A DNA stretch of 64,000 nucleotides from Batillaria attramentaria (GCA_018292915.2 JACVVK020000291.1:586001-650000), one strand, 5' to 3'; shown: positions 28,401 to 35,764, counted from the first letter of the stretch. Translations and numbers: made by a program. Notes: generated by a model from the sequence alone, not told the origin.

Positions 28401-29446
28401 TGTACAAGTTTGGTTGGATTTTTTTTCTTTCCAAATCAAGTCAAAATCATGTGCAGACTCATTTACATTGCCTGTCCCCCCATTGTGTACACACACATGC
28501 ACAAATATCAAGTGTGCACACAAAACTCCAGTGTTCATCTTTTGAAGAAGAGTAGGCTGTGGCTTGTGGTGTGGCAAAGAGAAATACTGTCGCACACACC
28601 AGAGTGAATAGGGTGGGTGGGTGTTTGGGGGTTTAACGTCCTTTTCCACCACATAGGGTGATATCAAAGATGGGGCAACGATGAAAAAGCCAGCACAAAT
28701 ATTTGGCCCCAGCCGGGATCGAACTCACGACCCGAGCATTAGTAGTCCAACACGCTACCATTCGACCACCCCGGCTCCCAACAGAGTGAATAGCAGGAGG
28801 ATTTTTTTGCACATAAAGTAGCACTTAGCAGCGGCAGGTTTTCACTTTTTTACTTCAGCCTTGTGGTGACCCAAAATTCCCAGCAATGGGATTAAAAAGT
28901 ATAAATAAAAAAGTAAATAAACAAATAAATACCATACTGTACTGTTGCATACAGTACTACCCTACCATGCCATACCACACTACACCATACCATACCATAC
29001 CATACCATACCATACCATACCATACTGAAGTATCTACTCTAACAGGTGAGCTACTGAAGAGGCTGGAGGGTCACCTGTGTTGCCCCAACATCCACACCCA
29101 ACAGGACTGCCCCATAGTGGTGACGCATGGTGTGTTCAGTGAAGAGAACGCCTTCAGGGTGTGGAGGAAGCCAGATTTCACTCAAGTTGCCTCGTTCTCT
29201 ATGGATATAGACGTATGTGATGGTGACACAATAGTAAAAGTATTAGGAAGTACAGTACAGTAATATAGGTGCGTTATCCTGATTACTTCTTGAGGAATGT
29301 TGGTTTGATGATCAAGGCTTTGCTTGTGCAGCATCTTTCGGACTCCTATCCACTTCAGATTGTCCCAGATGCAGGCCACAGTAACGCTTGCTCATGCAGC
29401 TGGCGAGGGTGTCTGTAGTATATAATCAAGCGACATCATAACTGAA

Positions 29447-29491
<45 letters not shown>

Positions 29492-30173
29492 TGAACAGGT
29501 TTGCTTTTTCGTTTTCAGCTGGACGACTTTACCGTATTTGGTGGCCATGGTGACCAGTTCCTGGCTGTGGCCCGTGAAACCTTCTCTGATCCTGTGATCT
29601 TCCGTCTTGATGGCAGCAGCAAGGACATGTTGCCAGGCAACCAGAAGCCAATGTCATCACACCCGGAGACTTTCAAAGGGAAAAGTAAGTGAACTTAATT
29701 TGGTTGAGCATGACACATTTCATACTGCGCATGGGGATTCCCCGTTCTTCACTTTCTGTTCCCACTGGCTTAGTTGGTACAATGGTTGTAATGTCCTTTC
29801 CCACCACGTTTTGGTGATATCAAAGACGGGGCAACGAGAAGAGGGCCAGCACAAATATTTGGCCCCAGCTCACACCCCAAGCATTGAAAGTTCAACACTC
29901 TACCATTCAGCTATCCTGGCTCCCCGCACTTTCAGCCAAGCAGTAGGGTAAAGCGCACACAGTGTTATTATTATTACATGTGTTGCTGTCATTTCAGATT
30001 TGACTGCAACAATTGCAGACCTGACAAAGGACGTCGGTGTTGATGATGACAAAGATCCAGACTCTGATGTGGAAATTGTGACCCCTCCAGACAGTGATGA
30101 GGAAGAGCAGGAGGAGGACATTGATGATGATGAAGGAATTGATGGGGATGAGGAAGGCGATGACGACAAATAA
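1..30173 (+). CDS. NACHT and WD-repeat domain protein (NWD1/NWD2-like), 3' part, 22 exons
   Basis: Exons: 1-45, 605-820, 1327-1563, 2754-2850, 3695-3847, 4361-4510, 5152-5368, 6423-6582, 7488-7656, 8814-8967, 9308-9513, 13566-13814, 14540-14676, 15469-15704, 24348-24471, 24697-24862, 25821-25939, 26895-27150, 27923-28087, 29046-29212, 29519-29684, 29998-30173. All junctions are GT-AG with matching phase and the sum is 3765 nt (1254 codons plus TAA). Exon 2 carries LLLDSLDQLDP, a NACHT Walker B; the P-loop must lie upstream of the window. Exons 4 to 6 give the segment after NACHT (SRGGLTETELEDVLSCDDDV, FFWYHRQF). From exon 9 on there are WD blades (GLAMTSDGKFVIT, DDRLIRIWD, RAVRVWDL). Exon 14 ends in a Lys/Glu-rich linker, and the last exon is an acidic, probably disordered tail. 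Family members are STAND-type NTPases with a WD sensor; the ligand is unknown. The NWD1 versus NWD2 assignment is open. Confidence 0.9.
109..215 (+). repeat. SINE family A, 5' fragment (tRNA-derived)
   Basis: It starts with a tRNA-like head: A box TGGTCTAGTGGTAAAG, B box GGTTCGAGTCCC, then the family-typical GGGCAAAGAATTTTTC and CTCGTATGTGGCAC. Only the first ~100 bp are present; full copies run about 370 bp and end in (ATT)n. Confidence 0.75.
305..412 (-). repeat. SINE family B fragment
   Basis: On the plus strand it reads GTCCTTTCCACCACATA, then GATATCAAAGATGGGGCAAC and GGCCCCAGCTGGGATTCAAACTC. This is the reverse of the family B body and B box found at a dozen places in the window. The tRNA head is incomplete and a G tract precedes it. 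Confidence 0.7.
605..820 (+). other. NACHT Walker B exon of the NWD-like gene
   Basis: This 72-codon exon has acceptor ttttcag and donor CAG|gtgaaa. It encodes the hydrophobic strand LLLDSLDQL followed by DPADNARQLTWLP and a second strand HVKVIVSTLP. This matches the Walker B/sensor 1 order of NACHT ATPases, where the Asp coordinates Mg-ATP. The usual trailing acidic residue is Gln in DSLDQLDP, as is common in NWD-like proteins. Confidence 0.8.
1806..1877 (-). tRNA. tRNA-Pro (anticodon TGG)
   Basis: The minus strand folds as a complete 72-nt tRNA. The 7-bp acceptor stem is GGCTCGT/ACGAGCC with discriminator C. The D arm contains the A box TGGTCTAGGGG. The anticodon loop CTTTGGG reads TGG within a TCTCG/CGAGA stem, and the T arm contains the B box GGTTCAAATCC. 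As far as I can recall it matches the vertebrate tRNA-Pro(TGG) gene. No CCA is encoded and T runs follow on the minus strand (Pol III terminator). It lies antisense in intron 3 of the NWD-like gene. Unlike the SINE heads nearby, all four stems pair. Confidence 0.95.
2035..2545. repeat. minisatellite, ~55-60 bp units (AGTCCAAATTCTC / AGTCCTACACTTGACAGTCC)
   Basis: About nine degenerate units with alternating phrases: AGTCCAAATTCTCA, AGTCCTACACTTGACAGTCC and TACATGTCCAT. Each unit is itself built from shorter ~18-bp AGTCC-centred blocks. It lies in intron 3 and ends at a C tract (2547-2562). Unit divergence and the lack of spacers exclude a CRISPR array. Confidence 0.85.
2895..3085. repeat. tandem repeat, ~60-bp unit with (GA)n core
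   Basis: Four units share GAGCTATGAACATCTGAGTA and TCTAACAGCAAATA, separated by (GA)n runs of variable length. The array starts about 45 bp downstream of the exon 4 donor of the NWD-like gene. Confidence 0.85.
3120..3635. repeat. minisatellite ACATAGACTGGTGGGA / ACATAGACCTGTGGGA, interrupted by a SINE B
   Basis: Units of about 17-18 bp alternate GACTGGTGGGAACATA and GACCTGTGGGAACATA over roughly 500 bp. The array flanks and partly encloses a SINE B copy. Long open frames on the minus strand here are repeat artefacts (SMFPQVY-type periodic peptide). Confidence 0.85.
3146..3262 (-). repeat. SINE family B fragment
   Basis: The reverse strand contains GGCCCCAGCCGGGAT, GGGGCAACGATGAAAAAGCC and TTTAACGTCC, followed by the (GGGT)n tail. 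It is embedded in the ~17-bp minisatellite, and the tRNA head is missing beyond the B box. Confidence 0.75.
4525..4745. repeat. A-rich low-complexity tract (CAAAA/AACAACA)
   Basis: A C-rich stretch is followed by about 200 bp of CAAAACAAAACA and ATCAACAACAAAA repeats, directly after the exon 6 donor. Open frames here (Asn/Lys/Thr/Gln-rich) are compositional and not coding. Confidence 0.8.
5466..5577 (+). repeat. SINE family B (3' two thirds) with partial second copy to 5690
   Basis: It begins at the B box GTTCGAACCCTGGC, continues with GGCCTTTTTCTCGTTGCCCC and GATATCACCCTCA, and ends AATCCCAAACACCCA. A second partial copy of the body (CCAAATATTTG to GATATCATCC) lies at 5632-5690. Confidence 0.75.
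5697..5897 (+). repeat. LINE 3' end fragment with (ATT)n tail
   Basis: The frame reads FKSTLKTFLFCKAFQ then stop, the usual C-terminal end of CR1/L2-type RT ORFs. It is followed by a short 3' UTR ending AAATGCGCCCTACAAATG and (ATT)n. The same family occurs reversed at 59262-59625. Confidence 0.7.
6653..6770 (+). repeat. SINE family B fragment
   Basis: It contains CTGGGGCCAAATATTGTGC, TTTTTCTTGTTGCCCC, GATATCACCCTCA and GGACGTTAAACTACCAAACAC, lacking the tRNA head. It lies 70 bp after the exon 8 donor of the NWD-like gene. Confidence 0.75.
7009..7385. repeat. 23-bp minisatellite, ~16 units
   Basis: The unit is GTGCCACACAGTCTTACCAT plus TAT, repeated about 16 times with CC/AA/AG variants at one site and T/C at another. 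Because 23 is not a multiple of three and the unit lacks stops, all three plus frames stay open. It is intronic (between exons 8 and 9). Confidence 0.95.
7693..8165 (+). mobile_element. SINE family C, near full length
   Basis: The tRNA head has A box TAGTGTAGTGGTTAGCAC and a B-box-like segment TGAGTCCCAGC. A long body follows (CAGATGTGCTGTGGGTCC, CTTCCCTTGGTATATGAC, TTTATGACAGGAAG, CTCATCTCCATCATCATGC) and an A-rich end. It is about 470 bp long. Four other copies are in the window. Confidence 0.8.
8486..8602 (-). repeat. SINE family B
   Basis: The plus strand reads GGGTGGGTGGGTGTTTGGGG, CTTAACGTCC, ACAGGGCAACGATGAAAAAG and GGCCCCAGCCGGG. The copy ends at the inner side of the B box, so the tRNA head is lost. 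Confidence 0.75.
9647..12928 (+). mobile_element. RTE-like non-LTR retrotransposon, near-intact, with 12-bp TSD
   Basis: Flanked by perfect direct repeats AAAATTCAGTTC at 9635-9646 and 12929-12940. It has a ~245-bp 5' UTR, one EN-RT ORF and a 3' end of tandem CTAAA repeats (from 12911). A microsatellite-like 3' tail and a single ORF with APE endonuclease then RT fit the RTE group (relatives are often annotated craniofacial development protein 2-like). It sits in sense orientation in intron 11 of the NWD-like gene. The unbroken target-site duplication points to recent insertion. Clade assignment is from motif memory and not a tree. Confidence 0.88.
9892..12915 (+). pseudogene. LINE endonuclease-reverse transcriptase, one in-frame TGA
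   Basis: One frame of 1008 codons including its final stop, broken only by TGA at 11926-11928. The APE-type endonuclease runs from about residue 36 (RIGTWNIRTL, then MGDLNAKVG, QIDHITIGRKWRRS, SDHHLVIAAI). The RT starts near residue 500 (GKAAGPDGIPPEAL, NWRGIMLLS, EEQAGFRNDRSCTDHI, FVDFQKAFDSVDRE). The catalytic FADD is at 12133-12144, after the stop. A C-terminal part carries WGWIGHTLRK and RPKQTWRR, typical of RTE relatives. The TGA is followed by CAGCTG and probably arose from CGA by CpG decay. All key catalytic motifs are present. Confidence 0.9.
12950..13500 (+). repeat. dispersed repeat E, copy 1
   Basis: About 500 bp alignable by eye with 24960-25440 in the same orientation. Shared strings include GGCAGAAATGTCTCAA, GCATTGCACAAGAA, GATTTTAGATGAAA and GCAATGATTCCAT. 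There is no coding potential or tRNA head, and an A tract lies at 13331-13350. It directly follows the RTE-like LINE. Confidence 0.7.
14725..15085 (+). repeat. LINE 3' fragment (CR1/L2-type C-terminus)
   Basis: The frame at 14803-14950 reads CFRFTIPVVWYSLPASTRQQ and later a TFKSDLKAYLF-like remnant, the usual C-terminal RT tail. The 3' UTR matches the minus-strand copy at 30174-30700 (CTGCCTGCTAGC, GAGACAGCAACCTACTCTG). It starts 50 bp after the exon 13 donor. Confidence 0.7.
17597..21072 (-). pseudogene. LINE ORF2: APE endonuclease and reverse transcriptase, frameshifted
   Basis: Starting just after the ORF1 TAG in the same frame, it reads SVCVWNIEGFLQKL then FDIFCLSETFV (APE-EN start), SGGVMVFIKK and MLCGDLNARTS. 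A one-base insertion near 20395 shifts into FISPSGSSVVDYVLLSHDL. A second shift near 19690 enters the RT frame: SGKACGVDGIVASMLKAGG, NYRGISLLSLVSKCY, ETQAGFRKGYSTADHIF, FVDLRKAYDSVNR, GLKQGCTLSCSLF and the catalytic FADDISLMSS. A Cys/His-containing C-terminus follows (LCPYCTDTTEDERHVILDCP). Catalytic residues are kept but the frame is broken. Confidence 0.9.
21073..22229 (-). pseudogene. LINE ORF1: hydrophobic leader + 2A + coiled coil + L1-type RNA-binding domain
   Basis: It opens with a 33-residue leader: a hydrophobic stretch WVLVFLVCSLLLQ runs directly into CGDVEQNPGP. A Met/Gln/Glu-rich coiled coil follows (to ~residue 140), and a frameshift near 21907 changes frame. The second frame contains FSRRDNLKFFGIPE and RAHRVGGKQTGDKPRPLIAK, matching the RRM/CTD of L1-like ORF1p (transposase 22 family). 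The C-terminus is Arg/Asp-rich and low complexity. Its TAG is in the same frame as the endonuclease that follows. Confidence 0.85.
22131..22154 (-). other. 2A ribosome-skipping motif (DVEQNPGP)
   Basis: Codons 26-33 of ORF1 read D-V-E-Q-N-P-G-P, a perfect match to the D-[VI]-E-x-N-P-G-P 2A consensus. It is preceded by the usual Leu-rich stretch and Gly (LLLQCG). In 2A elements the Gly-Pro peptide bond is skipped during translation, so leader and ORF1p would be made as separate products. Such motifs are known near the N-terminus of APE-type LINE ORF1s in several invertebrates. Activity here is inferred. Confidence 0.9.
22267..23089. repeat. (GA)n, (AC)n microsatellites and unassigned intron sequence
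   Basis: (GA)n lies at 22267-22296 and (AC)n at 22350-22408. Then come ~680 bp of CpG-containing sequence with no ORF, tRNA-like box or clear copy elsewhere in the window. Confidence 0.6.
23513..24012 (-). mobile_element. SINE family C, full length
   Basis: On the plus strand it starts at the T-rich (3' tail) side with CTGCCCCAACTTTTTCTTAG. It then runs through GGAGGACTTGGAAATATGG, CCATTGGTTCCATAGCACAC and CTGGTCCATGGTCTGAAGTACTAACCAC to CACTACACGATGGGG, the reversed A box. About 500 bp. Confidence 0.8.
24041..24222 (-). mobile_element. SINE family B, full length
   Basis: It is complete from the GGGTGGGTG tail through TTTAACGTCC, GATATCAAAGACGGGGCAAT and GGCCCCAGCCGGGATACG to the head ATTCGGCCACCCCGGCTCC. 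It inserted next to a SINE C copy, making a composite. Confidence 0.8.
24960..25440 (+). repeat. dispersed repeat E, copy 2
   Basis: Same orientation and order of blocks as 12950-13500 (GCATTGCACAAGAAT, GGCAGAAATGTCTCAA, GATTTTAGATGAAAAT, GCAATGATTCCATTCTACC). Intronic; origin unknown. Confidence 0.7.
26024..26332 (+). mobile_element. SINE family A
   Basis: Head GCGGTCGGTGGTCTAGTGGA (A box) and TGGTTCGAGTCCCACTC (B box). The body contains CTCGTATGTGGCACCG, TTCTCTCCGGGTACTC, CTGCTTTGGAAATGTTCAGC, AAATAAATGCAATTC and CTGAGCTGACCC. It is truncated before the (ATT)n tail. Confidence 0.85.
27342..27384. repeat. C-rich tract (CCC/CACA)
   Basis: A poly-C run followed by CACACACCC repeats in intron 18 of the NWD-like gene. 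No function seen. Confidence 0.7.
27413..27842 (-). mobile_element. SINE family C
   Basis: It runs in reverse from TTTTTTGCTGCCCCAACTC through GCATGATGATGGAAATGAGG, TTCCTGTCATAAATATC and ATAGCACACCCGCTCTGGG to GAACCTGGGTTTCCCGATCC and CACTACACTACAGG (reversed head). Confidence 0.8.
28366..28600 (+). repeat. SINE family D, 3' part
   Basis: Shares AAATCAAGTCAAAATCATGT, GTGCAGACT, CAAATATCAAGTG, CATCTTTTGAAGAAGAGTAG and GAAATACTGTCGC with the fuller copy at 63424-63728. The tRNA-like head is lost. Confidence 0.65.
28612..28781 (-). mobile_element. SINE family B, full length, 12-bp TSD
   Basis: Flanked by CAGAGTGAATAG at 28600-28611 and 28782-28793. It is complete from tail to the tRNA head (reverse: CGACCACCCCGGCTCC). 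The duplication shows it inserted at the 3' end of a SINE D. Confidence 0.85.
28970..29028. repeat. (CCATA)n pentanucleotide microsatellite
   Basis: About 10 units of CCATA/CATAC ending 17 bp before the exon 20 acceptor of the NWD-like gene. A second tract of the same unit lies at 63818-63860, again just upstream of an exon. Confidence 0.9.
29448..29489. repeat. (CA)n microsatellite
   Basis: About 20 CA units, ending about 30 bp before the exon 21 acceptor (29518). Confidence 0.95.
29772..29925 (-). repeat. SINE family B
   Basis: Reverse strand: CACCACGTTTTGGTGATATC, AAGACGGGGCAACGAGAAG, GGCCCCAGCTCACAC and ATTCAGCTATCCTGGCTCC. It is diverged and lies in the last intron of the NWD-like gene. 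Confidence 0.7.
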
Positions 30174-30700
30174 TAATCATAAATCACGTCTGTATAGCGC
30201 AACTCTTGAAAATCCATCAACTCATTGTGCATTCGCACATCACTCATACACAGAACACATCCTAGACAAGCAAGCATCAGGGTTACATGAATCAGTAGAA
30301 GACAAGTTGAAACAGATAAGTTTTAAGCTCTGATTTGAAATATGACAGAGTAGGTTGCTGTCTCACGCTAGCAGGCAGTGAGTTCCAGACTGTTGTGGTG
30401 GTATACTGTAAACAGTGTTCGCCAAAACTTTTCAAACTTCACTGAAGAATTTTGAGAGACATTTCACTGGATGAACAGAGGGTAGCGACGGATTGTAGGT
30501 GCAGAGTGAAGCGGACAAATAAGGCGGTAGGGTACCATTGAAATGACGATCTGCCAGAACTGGTAGCTGAATACGGAAACTGACCGGCAGGTAGTGCAGT
30601 TCTTTTAAGAACAATGTAATGTGGTCTCGCTTGCCTTTCTTACGCACTAGACGCGCTGTACTGTTCTGTACTCTTTGCAGATCCACGATCATGATCTGTC
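30174..30700 (-). mobile_element. LINE 3' fragment abutting the NWD-like stop codon
   Basis: On the minus strand 30690-30435 reads LQRVQNSTARLV, HITLFLKELHYLPVSFRIQ and NGTLPPYLSASLCTYNPS, the conserved C-terminal segment of CR1/L2 RT. An ACxVWNSLPAS-like remnant and a 3' UTR follow, ending GCGCTATACAGACG and TTATGATTATTA at 30174. The (ATT)-type tail end touches the TAA of the NWD-like CDS, so this antisense LINE now forms most of the visible 3' UTR start. Confidence 0.8.
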
Positions 30701-31189
30701 AATAACTGAGAAGTACATGTACTCACTCGGGGGTCAGAGGTGTGCTGTATTTCCTGCGTCGTGGTTGAGCCGCAGGTGCACGTTCATGCTTACATCTCCC
30801 TCATTTTTAAAAACTAAGCGTTCATACTCCAGGTATTCTTGAAATACATGTCTGGCATCTGTGCTGAACCTTCCAAAATGTAATTACTTCATTAGCAGTG
30901 AAAGGATCCCCAATCAGAGTGGCCATTACCCTGTTGTTTTTTTTTTTATCTTGTGTGCCTTGAACTGTGAAGCAAGTAGTCTACGGTCCGCAGAAGCAGC
31001 AGGGAAATACATGTGTACACAGACTCTGGTTTTACGCTGCGAACTGGTACTTGTGTCAGACATGCATTGTCAGCAACTAGCCGCCAGCTTCGTAGAAATC
31101 CTAACCAATCGTCTGTTTGCATGGTATGGGTGGCTAGTGACCCAGGAAGTATACAATGTGAGTTTTCACACCATGTACGGTGAAGATTA

Positions 31190-31263
<74 letters not shown>

Positions 31264-31652
31264 CAAAATTGTGTAACTGTGCACATTGCACAGCCAGTGA
31301 CGAATGAATTCAGGAGGACAACGACAAGAAAAGCAGTTGACGACAAAAGCAGTTGTATGAAATGTACTGGCTCACAAAGTTGTGCCAATGAAAACACAAA
31401 ATGACTTCTTTGTTTTTTAAAACCTACTGATATTAGTTGTACACATATCCATAACAGGATGTGATATATCTCATGATATTGAAACACATAGTCATGGTGG
31501 AATATTTGTGAATTCTGTGATTTTATTAAGTTTGTTGTTGTAAACTGAGCCTTTCAATGAATGGGATGTTTTCAATACTGTTGGTTCTTGTATATATTTA
31601 TCTCATAGTTTGTTATATATCATCAACACCAACAGTGCCTTTCTTCCCATTA

Positions 31653-31697
<45 letters not shown>

Positions 31698-32936
31698 ACG
31701 CACGTGTTTGTGGATATGCATGCTCACATGTGTGCTTGTGTGAACATTTTATGGAGTCAGTGGATTTTGGTGGTGAGAGGGGGGTACGGAGGGTTGCATA
31801 CACTACAGCGTAGACATAATTATCATTGCGTTATTAATTCAAAGCGATGTTGAGTCTGTTTTGCTTTGAGTATGTCTGCTTTGTGTGTGGTAAAACATTT
31901 TGTATTAACACAAATAGTGTGATTTCTCTGATTAACTCGATATATGCCGAGTTTTTCCCAGTCAGTAGCATACACTAACAGATGGTTGCTTCCCTTTGGG
32001 TGGTAGAACCCCACTTTGGCAGTGTTTTGTTATTTCGTTCCTCCACTGATGATGTGATGACTGAAAATAAAAATAAAAAGTTGGCGATCCCCTAAATCAG
32101 ACCTCAGCAGCCAAGCATTGTAAAACGTGAGGGCCACAGATTGGGACCTTAGCATGGAGAGAGTTAAAGTGTAACGACTAATGTCAAAAACGCACACTGA
32201 GAGCTCAACAAACGTTTACATCACACAATGTGTACATTCCATGCGTTTGAACTGACAGAGAGAAATGACAAGTCCAGATGAGCACAAGGACCAGTTTATT
32301 TCTCACCAATGTTTACATTGTAGGAAGGCCTCCAGTGCCACAGTGTTTGACCAACAAAACGCTGAATGAAGTAACTCTTATCTAGAAAGTGATCTATGTG
32401 CCTCTAATTTAAAAAGGAGTGAAAACGAGGTAACACACGAAATTGTCTTGGATCTCACTACAACCAGCTTATTTTCCAAACAGGTTATGGGGCGTTTTTC
32501 TTAAAGTGGCATGTGCTAAGATTCTACGCTCACAGGTCAACCTATACTGATCAGGAAGACAGGCACATAATAATGTTCGGGGACCGCATGTAAAAGTCGG
32601 GGTTAGGGAGTTTAGCCCCGGGTTAGAGTCCAACCTCGAACTAAACTAGCTCTAGGGTAAAATTTTCTGTTGTTTTTTGCTTTACATCAGGAAGCAGGTC
32701 CATTCCAGCAAGGTGCCTATGCCGTTATAACAGGATTTTTGTCTTTCTTTCTTTGCTTCCTTTTTTATTTCATTTTGTTTTGGGGTTTCTTTTGTCCCAG
32801 TATGGATTAGACCTGTAGCCATGGGTTAAATTAATCTTGAGTTTTACATATGGGCCCTAATGGGTGCAAAATCCGACGATCCGCAGACCCAACAGTAACA
32901 GTGTCTGCGCAAAACACTTTTTGACTCGCATGTTGG
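30701..32936 (+). other. probable 3' UTR / intergenic region of the NWD-like gene
   Basis: No ORF with coding character. It holds long (GT)n tracts at 31191-31262 and 31656-31696. Two overlapping AATAAA hexamers (from 32066) follow AT-rich sequence and are the most plausible poly(A) signal on the plus strand, giving a ~1.9-kb 3' UTR. That end is a guess; 32100-32936 shows nothing recognisable. Confidence 0.4.
31191..31262. repeat. (GT)n microsatellite
   Basis: About 36 uninterrupted TG units in the region following the NWD-like CDS. Confidence 0.95.
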
Positions 32937-33308
32937 GGCGGCCGCTGGTCTAGTGGTTAAGAGACTTGTCACCAATGCGAGAGGTTTTTTCCTTCTCGTG
33001 TGTGGCACCCTTCATTCAGGCCGATCATCACGGGTTCTCTCCGGGTACTCCGGCTTCCTCCCCCCTCTGCTTTGGAAATGTTCAGCCCACCAAATTTGAA
33101 AAATAAATGCAATTCCAAATTCCGAAATATAAATAGCTGAGCTGACCCTTCGCACCATGTGATTGTAACGTGTTTATGTCCAGTGTGTGAGAGAATGCGT
33201 GCAATTCACATGAGCGTGCACGTTGGGTTCAGTTCGCGGCGCTTTCAGCTGATTCACGAAAAATTGGGTAAAGCGCCTATACAATACCCATTATTATTAT
33301 TATTATTG
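32937..33308 (+). mobile_element. SINE family A, full length with (ATT)n tail
   Basis: A box GGTCTAGTGGTTAAGAGAC is present, but the region between the boxes is shortened and the B box is lost (GCGAGAGG joins TTTTTTCC). The body is complete to GGTAAAGCGCCTATACAATA and (ATT)n. Confidence 0.85.
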
Positions 33309-35590
33309 TGTGTAACAAAGTGGGTACATGTCAAATTATAGTCCCTCGTTCCTGCTCCTTTACCAGTCACAGCATCAAATGAAACAGTCTGTTTCTGGAC
33401 TGTATACACACGAATGACATGAACCGGTTATTAAAGGTTCTGGAAATTAAAAATTCAACCTTTTGTTGCTTGAGCCTCTTTAAACATGAGATACAATTAA
33501 CCTATCAGGGAGAAAATTAGACACTGCCCATCTGAACAAAAAAAAAAAGAAAAAAAAAGAAGCTATGATATGGGGGAGCCTGAGTGGTATGGAGTACTCC
33601 ACAGGCCCATGAATTTTTTAATGTACTCTGAGAAGTTGGTGACCATTATGGTCAACATGTATATGCATCAACTCATTATACATGTATACATATACAATCA
33701 ACTTACAAATATAATCTGGTTCATGCTACAAAAAAGTCAGTCAATGTCAAACAAACCATCATTTACCAGTACGACAAAGTCTACATCAACAATAAGAACA
33801 GAAAGAAAAAGAAAAAGAAAAAACAACAACAACAAAAAAAAACCAACAACAGACATAATGTTAATTCATTCACTACAATATAAACATGGCACACACACAT
33901 AAATTATGTAAGAGAAAAATCAGATCCAGTTTCCTTCTTTTCATACCTAAGCTTATTCTTGTCTATGTACATGTATCTAACTTGTCCAAAATCTTGAACA
34001 CAAACTGATCATTATAGGTCAAGTACACTATTGCATAATTACCAAATGCATCCTATGCACTGCTATTGCTTGTGAAAAAAGAACCAAAAAAACCCCAAAC
34101 AACAACAAACTATCAATAGAATGAAACACACACTCACACACACACTCAACAGACATGTCTCCAAGACTGCATGAATTTGCAAATATTTATGCAGGACTGT
34201 GAACAGGTAAAGAGAGATAATGATGCAACACGGCGCGTTCTTGACATGTGACCTTACGACACACAAAATACGCTAGCAATATGGTAAAGTTTATTGTTAA
34301 TTAATTTGCATGTACTTCAAAACCATTCACGATGTCACATACTTTCACAGTACTTTGTACTGTTCATAATTCTACAATACATGTAAACACTCCATCATTC
34401 AAAAGACAGGTTAACCAGATGCACGTATGCATGGATGAGTGTAAATTAAGCTTGGTCCGAAGCACCGAAAGAAATTCAGCCAAATTAAAAATAATGGAAG
34501 AAAGGTGGGTCCAGGGCAGTGCACAATCACAACACATTCCTCCATGACGAAGTTCATTATTTTAATGAAATATGTGTCAAAATACACATATTAAACTAAA
34601 GTATATGAAAAGGACAAACAGCTCAATAAAAAAAAAAAGACCAGAAAAAGAGGATATGCCTGTCCATCCCAAATCTGCAGGTATGTTGGACAATTACCTT
34701 CAATGTTAAACACTCGCACCTGTAAGTAGCTGGGCCAGCCACCACAAACGATGAGCAAAATATCCACAGCAATATTGAAAGTTGACATGATCAACATAAT
34801 AACTATGCCTAGCAAAGACACAATGTTAACAGCTTGCATCAGGTACGCTTATAATGGTCCATAATTATTCCTACAGGTTCACCCACCAAAACAAGGTGAA
34901 CAACCGGAAACATCCCCCCCCCCCCCCCAAGTCAAAACAAAAAAAAAATCCCCAAAGGAAGAACCCCCCCCCCCCCCCCCAAAAAAAAAAAAAAAAAAAA
35001 ACAACACCAAAAAACCAAACAACCCCAACAACAACAACAAATAGCCAAAGAACAAAACAAAAACAACCCAAGATTACCCCCAAGCCCCCACCCCCTCCCC
35101 CAACAGAAAAAAAGAAGAAAAAAGAGGAAAGAAACACAAAGAAAACAAGAAAGGAAGAAGAAAAAGAGGAAAAACCTGCATAACAAAACAGTGGAACATG
35201 ACCAGATTGACTACACTGTCATGATTCTGTGAACTCACAAGTGATATGCAACATCAACCAGGAACATGACAAGGGAAGGGAAAGTAGTGCCAAGTCCCAC
35301 CCGCCAATCAAAATACGTGTACGGTCACCAGTGAGTACGTACAAACGCGTGCAAAACACAAACACACGCCGTCACAACCACGCAACAACATGAAATCTGA
35401 AAAACTGCACATAAACATTAAACATACCAACATTGTGCATTTTGTCTCTGTTAAGCCTGCATTGTTTCTGATGGTTTTGATTTTACATGTGCGCTTATGA
35501 TTATCTGTTGAATTTGTCGTCAGATGAATTGCATGCATATTTCATCAAGGTTTGGGTGGGGGTGGGGGGGGGGGGGTGGGTTGGAGAACT
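33309..35590. other. intergenic/3' UTR sequence, no gene seen
   Basis: A/T-rich sequence with A tracts (33539-33560), C and A homopolymers (34913-35000) and a G tract (35560-35577). An AATAAA on the minus strand (plus-strand TTTATT at 34290-34295) could be the TXNRD2 poly(A) signal, giving a 2.2-kb 3' UTR, but other hexamers exist. Pro/Lys-rich open frames at 34854-35183 are homopolymer artefacts. Confidence 0.5.
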
Positions 35591-35658
35591 GGACAACCAC
35601 ACCATCAAGCCTCTTCCCCAAATAGTTTAGGAAGAGACCATCATTACAGTAGCTGTCC
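35591..35658 (-). promoter_or_regulatory. SECIS element of TXNRD2
   Basis: On the minus strand, helix I pairs GGACA (35658-35654) with TGTCC (35595-35591) plus inner pairs. The SECIS core follows: ATGA at 35644-35641 opposite TGAT at 35607-35604. Helix II contains CTCTTCC paired with GGAAGAG. The apical loop starts TAAAC, with the conserved AA 12 nt after ATGA. Spacing and order fit the eukaryotic SECIS consensus, which recruits SBP2 and eEFSec. It lies about 880 nt 3' of the TXNRD2 UGA, where it would be expected. Confidence 0.88.
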
Positions 35659-35764
35659 AAGAGGTGGCTTATCTAGCAGCAGGGAGAACAGCGCATCAGC
35701 AAATCTAAAGAAAATCACACACTACACAATGTCCCTCACTTCACAACACATCCATCTCAACCAT

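Noticed and set aside
34854..35186. Pro/Lys-rich ORF and its Gly/Phe-rich complement
   Set aside because: Homopolymer C and A tracts; no splice sites or homologous domain.
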